Translations under genes and position numbers: made by a program
Notes under the pieces: generated by a model
The model's database searches: none
Told to the model about the DNA's origin: nothing
The model's input: the letters and a program-made list of their open reading frames with translations, nothing else
In this document: positions 1 to 6,920 of the stretch, piece by piece
How the letters are laid out: each line of letters begins with the position of its first letter
How positions within the stretch are numbered: position 1 is the stretch's first letter
Assembly: GCA_035647815.1 (NCBI GenBank)
Contig: DASRMR010000022.1
Location: forward strand, 1-15,559
DNA: 15,559 nucleotides
From: JAAYRQ01 sp035647815
Lineage (GTDB): Bacteria > Bacillota > Syntrophomonadia > Syntrophomonadales > Syntrophomonadaceae
Direction of reading: 5' to 3'

Positions 1-237
1 CCCAATAATAATTAAAATTACAGATCCTATATTAGCAGCCCAAGCCTTTGGTACCAGAGTAGCCAAACCTTTGCCGCATATCATAGATATTATAACAGCT
101 AAACCTGAAGCTAAAGCTATTACTGCTAGTGAAAGCATAGGGATCCTTATTTTTTTTGCCCCATATGCCATTCCCACCATAAAGCCATCTGCACTAACGG
201 CTAAGGCAAATAAAAACGGGCCTAAAACTCCCACCAT
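1..237 (-). CDS. ytaF: YtaF-type sporulation membrane protein, 5' part (runs off left edge)
   Basis: The first 79 codons of a membrane protein read leftward from ATG at 237 to the window edge without a stop. The predicted N-terminus (MVGVLGPFLFALAVSADGF, then MVGMAYGAKKIRIPML) matches the opening of YtaF/MntP-like (DUF204) proteins: a hydrophobic helix with a conserved ALAVS-x-D motif, a short YG-x-KK-x-RIP loop, then a second helix at about residues 37-56 and the start of a third. YtaF is a sporulation membrane protein of unclear biochemical role; related MntP proteins export manganese. The order polA-mutM-ytaF is the same as in Bacillus subtilis, which supports the call. An AGGAG ribosome binding site (243-247) lies 5 bases from the ATG. 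The site is buried in a predicted hairpin (separate entry). The 3' part is not visible, so length and later helices cannot be judged. Confidence 0.82.
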   Translation of the reverse strand, partial: MVGVLGPFLFALAVSADGFMVGMAYGAKKIRIPMLSLAVIALASGLAVIISMICGKGLATLVPKAWAANIGSVILIIIG

Positions 238-240
238 GAA

Positions 241-290
241 CACTCCTATCCATTTTAAATAGATATATACCTACTATATGGATAAGAGCA
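241..290 (-). promoter_or_regulatory. Hairpin covering the ytaF ribosome binding site
   Basis: In minus-strand RNA, the arm copied from 290-278 (UGCUCUUAUCCAU) can pair with the arm copied from 253-241 (AUGGAUAGGAGUG). This gives 13 consecutive pairs, 10 Watson-Crick and 3 G-U, around a 24-base AU-rich loop. The 3' arm contains the whole AGGAG of ytaF, and the start codon begins 3 bases after the stem. No T-run follows, so it is not an intrinsic terminator for mutM. It would be expected to limit ytaF translation unless opened. No experimental support is visible. Confidence 0.5.
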
Positions 291-316
291 AGAAAGTGTG
301 ATTTAATATAAACCCC

Positions 317-1123
317 TTATTGCTGACATTTAGGACAGTAGTGACTACTACGTCCCCCGATTTTCTGACGCTCTAAAAGAGTATCACAATTAAAACATTT
401 TTCATTAGTTCGACCATATATTTGTAAAAAATTCTGATAATTGCCTAATTGGTTATAACTATCTCTAAAATCACTAAAAGTTGTACCTCGTTCTTTAATA
501 GCATTTTTTAATACTTGCTTAATCGCCTTACATAACTTATCTGCTTCATCAAATGTAAGCAAACCCGCTTTTTTATCGGGTCTTATCCCCGCCATAAATA
601 GTGATTCATCAGCATATATATTACCTATTCCCGCAATTAGGTGTTGATTTAATATTAAGCTTTTTATAGCAATTTTACGCTTACGAGTAATTTTATAAAG
701 ATAATCCGCATTAAAATCTTTAGTCAAAGGTTCTACACCCATTTTGGTAAAAAAGGCAAATAAATCTTTAACAAGCCAGACTCCGCCAAATCTTCTGGTA
801 TCTTGATATAATAACTTTTTTTGATTATCCAAGTGAATAACTATATGAACATGTTTTTCACTTATTTCCTCTGACGCGTCTATCATATAAAATCTGCCAC
901 TCATACCTAAATGAAAAATCACATTATAATCTTTTTCTAGATTGAAAATCAAAAATTTACCTCTACGCCTTATATTACTAATAGTTTGACCATATAATTC
1001 ACTAGAATCAAAATCTTTAGCTTTTATTATATCTTCCCTATAGATTTCAATATTAGTTATTTTTGCTCCAATATTAACCTGCATTCCCTTTTTGACAGTT
1101 TCTATTTCAGGCAGTTCTGGCAT
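317..1123 (-). CDS. mutM: Formamidopyrimidine-DNA glycosylase (Fpg/MutM)
   Basis: A bifunctional glycosylase/AP lyase that removes 8-oxoguanine and other oxidised purines in base-excision repair. The 268-residue length is normal for the family. The protein begins MPELPEIETV, so after Met removal Pro2 is the Schiff-base nucleophile and Glu3 the proton donor. Lys56 (RRRGKFL) matches the catalytic lysine near residue 57-60 in characterised enzymes. Met74 (HLGMSGRF) and Arg110/Phe112 (DTRRFGG) match the residues that fill the void left by the flipped base. The helix-two-turn-helix carries GIGNIYADE at about residues 165-173. A C-terminal zinc finger uses Cys243, Cys246, Cys263 and Cys266, with finger Arg258. 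The start ATG is preceded by AGGAGG at 7 bases. The gene begins 25 bases after polA, so the two are almost certainly cotranscribed, and ytaF follows after 79 bases. Confidence 0.96.
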   Translation of the reverse strand: MPELPEIETVKKGMQVNIGAKITNIEIYREDIIKAKDFDSSELYGQTISNIRRRGKFLIFNLEKDYNVIFHLGMSGRFYMIDASEEISEKHVHIVIHLDNQKKLLYQDTRRFGGVWLVKDLFAFFTKMGVEPLTKDFNADYLYKITRKRKIAIKSLILNQHLIAGIGNIYADESLFMAGIRPDKKAGLLTFDEADKLCKAIKQVLKNAIKERGTTFSDFRDSYNQLGNYQNFLQIYGRTNEKCFNCDTLLERQKIGGRSSHYCPKCQQ

Positions 1124-1148
1124 TAGGCTTCCTCCTAAGCTAACAATT

Positions 1149-3770
1149 CTATTTTAACTCTAAAGATTGCATATCATACCAGTTCTCTCCATACTCGATA
1201 CTCACTTTAAGAGGTACTTTTAAAACTATAGCATTTTCCATATTATCTTTTAGCAGTTTACAAACTTCTTCTAACTCATTACGAGGTAATTCTAATATCA
1301 GATCATCATGCACTTGGAGCAGGATTTTAGCCTGAAGTTTACGAGCCGATATTTCATTCGATACTTTTATCATCGCTATTTTTATAATATCTGCTGAAGT
1401 ACCTTGGATGGGAGTATTTAAAGCCATACGACGAGCAAAAGATTGTGCCCTTTTATTCCCTGCATTTAAATCAGGTAAATACCTTCTACGTTTTAAGATA
1501 GTTTCAACATAACCGTGTTCTTGTCCAAAAATCACTATATCTTCCATGTATTTTTGTACACCGGGATAACTAGCTAAATAATTATCTATATACCTTTTAG
1601 CTTCTCCTATACTCACCCCAGTATCTCTAGCTAAACCAAAATCACTAATCCCGTAAATTATGCCGAAATTAACTGCTTTAGCCCGATTACGCAAATCTTC
1701 ATTAACATCATCTAATGACACATGGAATATCTCCGCAGCTGTTCTAGTGTGAATATCTATCCCTTGATTAAATGTTTCAATAAGAGTTTGATCTTCACTA
1801 ATATGTGCTAATGACCTCAAATCTATTTGGGAATAATCAGCTGCAACTATAATGTTGTTTTTATCCTGAACAGTGAAAGCTTTCCTTATTCTGCGCCCTT
1901 CCTCATCCTTGATAGGGATGTTTTGCAGATTAGGCTCCACACTAGATAATCTACCTGTAGCAGTTTGAGCCTGTTTGAATATCGTATGAACTCTCCCCGT
2001 ATCAGGATGAATCAGTTCAATTAAGGCATCAGCATAAGTAGACTTTAATTTAGTCAATTGGCGATATGTGAGGATATAAGGTATTATTTCGTGTTCTCCA
2101 TAAAGTTCTTCTAATACTTCTACCCCAGTACCATAACCAGTCTTAGTCTTCTTAATAACCCTCAAACCTAATTTTTCAAAAAGAATTTCCCCTAATTGTT
2201 TAGGTGAATTAATATTAAATTCCGCTTGGGATAAGTCATATATATTGCGAGTAGCATCTTCTATACCCTTTCCTAAATCCGCAGATATAATATCTAATGT
2301 TTCCTTATCTATCTTCACACCATAAAACTCCATATAACCTAAGATATTTGATAATGGAAGCTCTATATCATAATATAAACTTTGTAAATCTTTAGGTGTA
2401 TCTTCTAAGATTTTAAAATATATTTTAGTTAAATAATTAACTTGTAAGGCTAAATTATCCGAAGGAATATTAAGGTTAATGTATTTAAGAGCTATATCAC
2501 TTAAGTCCTCACCTTTAAAAGCTGGATCATTGACATAAGTTAATAATAATGTATCACCCATAACCCCTTCCAACTTGATTCCATATCTTAATAAAACTAC
2601 TTGGGCTAATTTAGCATTATGGGTATATTTCTTAATCGAACTAGATTCTAGTAGTTTTCTTATCCATTCTAGTTTTTCATTTATCGATTCATCTATCTCT
2701 AAATAATAAACTTTATCCTGGACACCAAAATAGATACCTTGTAACTTATTCCACATCGGATGATGGTAATCACATGCTAGTAAAAAAGATAATTTTGCAT
2801 CTTCCTCCATATTCGTTATCAATTCCTGGGCATCTAGCTCTGAATTAATCAGATTGACTTCCGTTTCAATTGCTGACGAAGGTTCAGCCACACCTTCGCC
2901 CATTTCATTTTCTAATGCTTTCAGGAAATTATTAAACTCCAGCTTTTTATATAAGGCAATCAGTTCTGATGTTTTTGGTGATTTCGATTTGAATGCTTCG
3001 ATTTCATTATCTAATTTAATGTTTCTTTCTATAGTAGCTAATTTACGACTTAAAAAGGCTTGTTCCCGGTTTTCCTTAAGCCTTTCCTTAAGTTTCTTAC
3101 CACTTACATTCTCTATATTTTCATATACAGCCTCTATATCACCATATTCTTTAATAAGCTTTATAGCAGTTTTAGGACCTACTCCAGGAACACCTGGAAT
3201 ATTATCTGAGGAATCACCCATTAAACCTTTAATCTCTATCATTCGATCTGGGGTGACTTCCCATTTTTCTAAGACCTTGTCAGGATTATATAATTCAGTT
3301 TCAGTAATACCTTTACGGTTCATCATTACGGTTACATCATCTGATACTAATTGTAAGGTGTCTCCATCACCAGTTACGATAATAGTTTCAAAACCTTGTT
3401 CTTCTGCTTTCTTGCTATAAGTACCGATTAGATCATCTGCTTCATATCCTTCTAATTCTACATAGTCAATATTCATAGCTTTTAAAACATCACGTAATAA
3501 TTGAAATTGCCCTCGTAGTTCATCAGGTACTGCAGAACGATTGGCTTTATATTCCGTATATATATCATTGCGAAAAGTCTTTTTTCCTTTATCAAATGTA
3601 ACTAAAATATGGGAAGGCATTTGTTCTGCAACTACGCGATTAAACATAGTTAAAAAGCCATAAACCCCATTCGTATAAGTTCCCTCACTATTATGTAGCA
3701 ATGGTAGTGCATAAAACGCTCTGTACAAAAGACTATTACCATCTATAAGCATGAATTTACCTTTAGACAC
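1149..3770 (-). CDS. polA: DNA polymerase I with inactive 3'-5' exonuclease domain
   Basis: The repair and Okazaki-fragment-processing polymerase. I chose the GTG at 3770 (873 residues) because AGGGG lies 7 bases upstream; an in-frame TTG at 3785 overlaps that site. Numbering is from the GTG. The 5' nuclease occupies about residues 1-290 and keeps its acidic sites (LIDGNS, VTFD, GYEADD, TGDGD, GDSSDNIPGVPG). At about 320-470 the 3'-5' exonuclease fold lacks the D-x-E motif (FLLACDYHH), so proofreading is presumably lost, as in Bacillus and Thermus enzymes. The polymerase domain follows: TATGRLSS and NLQNIPI in the thumb/palm, motif A DYSQIDLR (Asp645), O-helix RAKAVNFGIIYG (Phe702, Tyr706), and motif C QVHDDL (Asp822). 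Motifs A and C both carry Asp where the family normally has Glu (see findings). It precedes mutM by 25 bases. No convincing promoter was seen between its start and the terminators at 3832-3900. Confidence 0.96.
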   Translation of the reverse strand: MSKGKFMLIDGNSLLYRAFYALPLLHNSEGTYTNGVYGFLTMFNRVVAEQMPSHILVTFDKGKKTFRNDIYTEYKANRSAVPDELRGQFQLLRDVLKAMNIDYVELEGYEADDLIGTYSKKAEEQGFETIIVTGDGDTLQLVSDDVTVMMNRKGITETELYNPDKVLEKWEVTPDRMIEIKGLMGDSSDNIPGVPGVGPKTAIKLIKEYGDIEAVYENIENVSGKKLKERLKENREQAFLSRKLATIERNIKLDNEIEAFKSKSPKTSELIALYKKLEFNNFLKALENEMGEGVAEPSSAIETEVNLINSELDAQELITNMEEDAKLSFLLACDYHHPMWNKLQGIYFGVQDKVYYLEIDESINEKLEWIRKLLESSSIKKYTHNAKLAQVVLLRYGIKLEGVMGDTLLLTYVNDPAFKGEDLSDIALKYINLNIPSDNLALQVNYLTKIYFKILEDTPKDLQSLYYDIELPLSNILGYMEFYGVKIDKETLDIISADLGKGIEDATRNIYDLSQAEFNINSPKQLGEILFEKLGLRVIKKTKTGYGTGVEVLEELYGEHEIIPYILTYRQLTKLKSTYADALIELIHPDTGRVHTIFKQAQTATGRLSSVEPNLQNIPIKDEEGRRIRKAFTVQDKNNIIVAADYSQIDLRSLAHISEDQTLIETFNQGIDIHTRTAAEIFHVSLDDVNEDLRNRAKAVNFGIIYGISDFGLARDTGVSIGEAKRYIDNYLASYPGVQKYMEDIVIFGQEHGYVETILKRRRYLPDLNAGNKRAQSFARRMALNTPIQGTSADIIKIAMIKVSNEISARKLQAKILLQVHDDLILELPRNELEEVCKLLKDNMENAIVLKVPLKVSIEYGENWYDMQSLELK

Positions 3771-3831
3771 GACTCCACCCCTCAAATCTCTTATATAATA
3801 TTTATTAACATACTCTTTCCCTTGATGTTAT

Positions 3832-3860
3832 AAAAAAATACCGACTTTATCAGTCGGTAT
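3832..3860 (-). terminator. Intrinsic terminator, second of a tandem pair
   Basis: A perfect 9-bp stem (ATACCGACT at 3838-3846 with AGTCGGTAT at 3852-3860) and a 5-base loop are followed, in the minus direction, by seven Ts (plus-strand A-run 3832-3838). It lies downstream of the anti-sigma gene and just upstream of polA, so it separates the two transcription units and backs up the terminator at 3872-3900. Confidence 0.85.
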
Positions 3861-3871
3861 TAGTATAACTC

Positions 3872-3900
3872 AAAAAAAGAGCAGATCCTAAGACCTGCTC
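3872..3900 (-). terminator. Intrinsic terminator of the sigma/anti-sigma operon
   Basis: A GAGCAG/CTGCTC stem (3879-3884 with 3895-3900) is followed in the minus direction by seven Ts (A-run 3872-3878). It begins 12 bases after the anti-sigma stop codon, the usual position for an operon terminator. Confidence 0.82.
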
Positions 3901-3911
3901 GCTATTTATTT

Positions 3912-4985
3912 TTATGGTTTAAAATCTTCTACCAAGAACAATCTTAATGTTACTGTATTAATCTCTTTTTCTAGTTTGTTTTTATCTTTTTCACACTGTT
4001 TTAAATGCGTTTTCAATTCTTCTAATTGTTTAACCTCATTATCATTAATCTTCGCTTTGTTTTCTAAGGATTCAATTACATCCTTAGTAGTGAAAATCTG
4101 TTCTTCTAAGTGAGAATATTGCTTAGTCAGTTCAAGTTGATTATGCAATGGGGTGCTAACTTTACCTATAACATTCAACTGGTTCAAAATGTCAGCGGAT
4201 TTCCCTTTATCAACCTTTATAGTTATTTCCTTAGCATTATTTGCAGATAAAGCTTGCATACTAGTAGGATTAGGTAATACTTCGTATTGCGCACCATTAG
4301 CTTCAGCTATTTGAGCTACTTGACTAGTGGCCTGCCCTACATCAGCTACATTTACTTTAGCTGCATATTCATTAGTAAACCTCGGTACACTTGTCGGCGG
4401 AACCTTTCTATCCTGAACTGGCTGAACTGGAATCTGTTCCTCAATTTTATTGTTCGGCTTATCTACAGATTCACTTATTGGTTTTTCAACATCAGCTGTG
4501 GTTCCTTCGGGAAGATCAATATCATTGTTATCAATATTGTTTTCTATGCCCCAATCTTTGATAGATTTAATTATATCTTCAATAGCTACTTTAGGCTTAT
4601 CTTTTTCCTCAGCTGATTTGTCCTCAAAAGAAGCTATAATGTTACCTAATGGCAAAATACTACTGGCATATATTCCGACTACTAAAGCCAGACCCGCAAC
4701 AGTAGCAGCTATCCATCCAGATCTTTTAGGTCTTTTTAGATTCTTGGCTCCAAACAATCCACTTCTTTCTTCTAACAGACGTTTATGCAAATCCTCGGTA
4801 AATTCGCTAGGAATTTGCGGCTGCTCTAAGTTGTTTAGTGCATCACGAAGGAACTCCAGATCTTCTAACTCCTGGCGGCACTCTTTGCATTCTGCAAGGT
4901 GAGCAGTGATAAGCATATTCTCTTTTTTATCTGTCATCTGGTCAATATAAGGTGATAATAATTCTCTTATTTGCTCACATCTCAT
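3912..4985 (-). CDS. Membrane anti-sigma factor: zinc-finger N-terminus, DUF4349-like C-terminus
   Basis: 357 residues, encoded 35 bases after an ECF sigma factor and therefore probably its cognate anti-sigma factor. Residues 1-50 form a zf-HC2/ZAS-type sigma-binding domain with Cys3, His29, Cys33 and Cys36 (H-x3-C-x2-C). A single transmembrane helix lies at about 91-113. After it comes a low-complexity, Pro/Asp/Glu-rich linker (about 120-200). The extracytoplasmic part, from about 200, resembles DUF4349: a beta-rich segment, then a long predicted coiled coil (about 285-345), ending TLRLFLVEDF. Inference: the finger holds the sigma factor at the membrane until an envelope signal sensed outside triggers release. 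The external part is much larger than in RsiW-type partners. AGGAGG lies 9 bases before the ATG. Two terminators follow. The zinc-finger assignment is strong; the DUF4349 label is from pattern recall. Confidence 0.85.
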   Translation of the reverse strand: MRCEQIRELLSPYIDQMTDKKENMLITAHLAECKECRQELEDLEFLRDALNNLEQPQIPSEFTEDLHKRLLEERSGLFGAKNLKRPKRSGWIAATVAGLALVVGIYASSILPLGNIIASFEDKSAEEKDKPKVAIEDIIKSIKDWGIENNIDNNDIDLPEGTTADVEKPISESVDKPNNKIEEQIPVQPVQDRKVPPTSVPRFTNEYAAKVNVADVGQATSQVAQIAEANGAQYEVLPNPTSMQALSANNAKEITIKVDKGKSADILNQLNVIGKVSTPLHNQLELTKQYSHLEEQIFTTKDVIESLENKAKINDNEVKQLEELKTHLKQCEKDKNKLEKEINTVTLRLFLVEDFKP

Positions 4986-5020
4986 AGTACCGTTCCTCCT
5001 CGTATATTATGACGAGTAGG

Positions 5021-5599
5021 CTAAGGGGAAAGTTCCCTATCTGCCAACTTTTTTCTTAGCGTTTTTCTAGCTCTGCTTAACCTGGATTTAACTGTACCTA
5101 GTGAACAACCGAGAATCTCGGCTATTTCCTCATAAGTTAATCCTTCAATATCCCTTAAAACTATTACCGTTTTATGATCAGGTTTCATTTGGTTAAGGAT
5201 ATCTTGTATGTATTTTGAAAATTCTTTTTTCTCATATATTATGTCAGCAGTTAGAGATGGGTCAGGTATTTCTTTTTCTATTTCTCCATCTTGAGTTGCC
5301 AGAGGTTCGTCAAGAGAAAGTGTGATAATTCTACGTTTCCTCCTACGCAGTTCATCAAGGCAAACATTAGTAGCAACTCGGTACATCCAGGTACCAAAGC
5401 TAGAATCACCTTTAAAAGTTCTTAGGGAACGAAATGCTTTTAAAAAAGCATCTTGAGTCATATCATAAGCATCTTGTTCGTTGCCCATATATCTATATGA
5501 TAGAGCATATATTTTCTTTTGATATTGAAAAACTAGTTTTTCAAAAGCTTCTGTATCACCTTGTAAGCTTTTTTTTACCAGTTGTTCTTCCAAAGCCAT
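5021..5599 (-). CDS. ECF-family RNA polymerase sigma factor (SigW-like)
   Basis: 192 residues from the preferred ATG at 5599, which has AGGAG (5609-5613) 9 bases upstream; a longer reading from 5659 adds 20 residues with no comparable ribosome binding site. Sigma region 2 is clear (DAYDMTQDAFLKAFRSLRTF, then SSFGTWMYRVATNVCLDELRRRKR). Region 4 is a helix-turn-helix (LRDIEGLTYEEIAEILGCSLGTVKSRLSRARKTLRKKL). Regions 1 and 3 are absent, as in ECF factors. It directs RNA polymerase to a small regulon, commonly envelope stress, and is held by the anti-sigma factor encoded next. ECF operons are often autoregulated, but I found no convincing ECF promoter between 5600 and 5760. The stretch 5702-5726 can form an imperfect inverted repeat (GGAAATC / GATTTTCC) that could be an operator. 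The exact ECF group cannot be fixed by eye. Confidence 0.92.
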   Translation of the reverse strand: MALEEQLVKKSLQGDTEAFEKLVFQYQKKIYALSYRYMGNEQDAYDMTQDAFLKAFRSLRTFKGDSSFGTWMYRVATNVCLDELRRRKRRIITLSLDEPLATQDGEIEKEIPDPSLTADIIYEKKEFSKYIQDILNQMKPDHKTVIVLRDIEGLTYEEIAEILGCSLGTVKSRLSRARKTLRKKLADRELSP

Positions 5600-5760
5600 A
5601 AAACAAATCTCCTCGCTTCGAAAGTCTTGGCTTAATAAGACTAACATATATTTGCTCATAAATTCAAATTGAAAATACTAGTAGTTTCTCTAATTCAACA
5701 TGGAAATCCTTTTGTGAAGATTTTCCTATTTATAAGTGTTAATAATAATAATCACTATTC

Positions 5761-5789
5761 TTGACAACATTTCTAAAGGTAATTATAAT
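5761..5789 (+). promoter_or_regulatory. Perfect-consensus sigma-A promoter for tRNA-Leu
   Basis: TTGACA (5761-5766) and TATAAT (5784-5789) are separated by exactly 17 bases. The mature tRNA begins 31 bases after the -10 box. Consensus promoters are typical of stable RNA genes. Confidence 0.93.
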
Positions 5790-5819
5790 GGTGTTTAGCT
5801 TATAAGTAAATGCTAATTA

Positions 5820-5904
5820 GCCCGTGTGGCGGAATGGCAGACGCACCGCACTCAAAATGCGGCGTCCTTTGGACGTGTGAGTTCGAATCTCACTTCGGGC
5901 ACCA
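5820..5904 (+). tRNA. trnL: tRNA-Leu, anticodon CAA
   Basis: An 85-base class II tRNA. The anticodon stem is CCGCA/TGCGG around loop CTCAAAA, giving anticodon CAA, which reads TTG leucine codons. A long variable arm (GTCC-TTT-GGAC) and a D-arm with GGCGGAATGGCAGACGCA fit tRNA-Leu. The T-arm is GTGAG-TTCGAAT-CTCAC. The 3' CCA is encoded. The acceptor stem has five Watson-Crick pairs (GCCCG/CGGGC), then an apparent U-U mismatch and a G-U pair at positions 6 and 7. It is a single-gene unit with its own promoter and terminator. Confidence 0.96.
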
Positions 5905-5917
5905 TAATAATACTAGA

Positions 5918-5944
5918 AGTAGTTCATATGGAACTACTTTTTTT
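5918..5944 (+). terminator. Intrinsic terminator after tRNA-Leu
   Basis: An 8-bp stem (AGTAGTTC 5918-5925 with GAACTACT 5931-5938) and a 5-base loop run into seven Ts (5938-5944), 13 bases after the tRNA 3' end. Confidence 0.9.
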
Positions 5945-5968
5945 ATTAAATGTATTTAAGCGAAAAAA

Positions 5969-5997
5969 TTGCCAAAACCCCAAAAAGCTTTTACAAT
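5969..5997 (+). promoter_or_regulatory. Sigma-A-type promoter for the 6027 gene
   Basis: TTGCCA (5969-5974) and TACAAT (5992-5997) are 17 bases apart; each hexamer differs from consensus by one base. It sits 29 bases before the start codon and after the tRNA terminator, so the gene is transcribed independently. Confidence 0.75.
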
Positions 5998-6026
5998 AAG
6001 ATATAGATAATAGAGGAGGATTAGTT

Positions 6027-6449
6027 ATGAGAAAAGAGTATTACATCTTTTTAATTTTGATTGTTGCAGCAGCGGTAATAGCTGGTTCAACTATCAGTTT
6101 AGCTGGTAATATTGATATTATATCTCCTAATCTAAACCAATCCCAAGTGACAAGTTCAGCTAAGGAAACTTTACCCAACGAAAAGAAAACTGAAGAAACT
6201 TTACTTTCATCAATAAATACCCACAATAATGAAGTGATAGTAATAAGTGCAGAAGAACAAAATCAAATTATAGAAATGCTCCAAGCACTAGGTATGGTAA
6301 ACAAGCAAGATTCCAATGAATTTATAAAACATTTTCAGACCCAGAATTCTTTAACCCCTACTGGAGCTCTAGATTCTATAACCTTGGATATAATTATTGA
6401 AAAAGTTAAATTAGAAAAAGCGAATCGCTCACTTCAAACTCCTAGATAG
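6027..6449 (+). CDS. Small exported or membrane-anchored protein with peptidoglycan-binding-like C-terminus
   Basis: 140 residues. The N-terminus (MRKEYY, then a hydrophobic stretch at about 7-26) is a signal peptide or an uncleaved anchor; SLAG-N could be a cleavage site. Residues about 30-75 are a polar linker rich in Ser, Asn, Glu and Lys. Residues about 78-131 resemble a PG_binding_1 domain: two short helices, then EFIKHFQTQNSLTPTGALDS followed by ITLDIIIEKV, matching the family pattern of FQ-x-x-x-L-x-x-[TD]G-x-x-x-x-x-T followed by a helix. That would place it at the outer membrane face, possibly touching the cell wall. No catalytic domain is fused. AGGAGG (6014-6019) is 7 bases from the ATG. 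It has its own promoter and terminator; the stop codon lies inside the terminator stem. I cannot name the gene; the domain match is moderate. Confidence 0.8.
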   Translation: MRKEYYIFLILIVAAAVIAGSTISLAGNIDIISPNLNQSQVTSSAKETLPNEKKTEETLLSSINTHNNEVIVISAEEQNQIIEMLQALGMVNKQDSNEFIKHFQTQNSLTPTGALDSITLDIIIEKVKLEKANRSLQTPR

Positions 6450-6472
6450 AGTAGCAATACTCTATCTTTTTT
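6445..6472 (+). terminator. Intrinsic terminator overlapping the stop codon
   Basis: A 9-bp perfect stem (GATAGAGTA 6445-6453 with TACTCTATC 6458-6466) with a GCAA tetraloop is followed by six Ts (6467-6472). The TAG stop at 6447-6449 is inside the 5' arm, so the last ribosome would sit on the hairpin. Confidence 0.9.
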
Positions 6473-6920
6473 GTCAGTTTTTTAATAATGTTATTCTTCT
6501 TTCCATTCCCTATATGCTATCATTAATAAGGGAGAATGAAAGTATCGTGACTTATAACATTAAACCTCATTTTATAAAGTTATTATTATACTTACTACAG
6601 TTAATTAGTAAAAGTATAATTCTTTTTATTATCTGTTTTAAATCTATTTTCAATGATAGATGTACACTAATCTGATATTACTACCAAGCAAAAACTTCTC
6701 CTGTATGAATTTACATAATAAATAGATAAGAACTAATTATTTACCCTATCTAAGGTTAGGATATGGTAATTGTTAATTAGATGTTAGCAGCTTACATTGT
6801 AAGCTTTAAGGGGGGGTGATTAAAAAACATGTGATTAGGTAGAAAACTGCAAAAGGTTTCTACGATTTACAGTAAAGAATAATCCTTAGTTTTGTAATTA
6901 GAAAGAGAGGGGTTAAGAGT
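6473..6920. other. Long AT-rich intergenic region upstream of the crotonase
   Basis: About 450 bases with no credible gene on either strand. A TATAAT at 6615-6620 has only a weak -35 (TTACTA, 17 bases upstream). The distal 140 bases carry three features. There is a perfect 17-base palindrome at 6789-6805. A run of seven Gs (6810-6816) looks like a strong ribosome binding site but leads only to ATG-TGA (6829-6834). A possible hairpin GTAGAAA / TTTCTAC (6839-6845 with 6857-6863) follows. I recognise no known riboswitch or T-box. It may be an untranslated leader for the crotonase, an unannotated small RNA, or the remnant of a lost gene. Confidence 0.5.
6789..6805. repeat. 17-base perfect inverted repeat, candidate operator
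   Basis: AGCTTACA-T-TGTAAGCT: 8-base arms around one central base. The single-base centre makes it a poor RNA hairpin but a good dimeric-repressor site (TetR- or GntR-like). It lies 115 bases before the crotonase start. No regulator gene is nearby. Confidence 0.45.

Noticed and set aside
71..262. 63-codon open frame on the plus strand at the left edge
   Set aside because: The opposite strand encodes the YtaF start with a good ribosome binding site and conserved motif.
2854..3420. 188-codon open frame on the plus strand
   Set aside because: It is antisense to the polA nuclease region, has no ribosome binding site or family motif, and polA is certain there.
3771..3785. TTG start for polA, 5 codons longer
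   Set aside because: It overlaps the likely ribosome binding site of the GTG at 3770 and has no site of its own.
4450..4902. 150-codon open frame on the plus strand
   Set aside because: Antisense to the anti-sigma gene, no start signal, no motif.
5998..6026. Possible TRAP-binding site (TAG-AG-GAG-GAT-TAG) before the 6027 gene
   Set aside because: Only three spaced triplets, and they overlap the ribosome binding site; TRAP targets usually have about nine to eleven.
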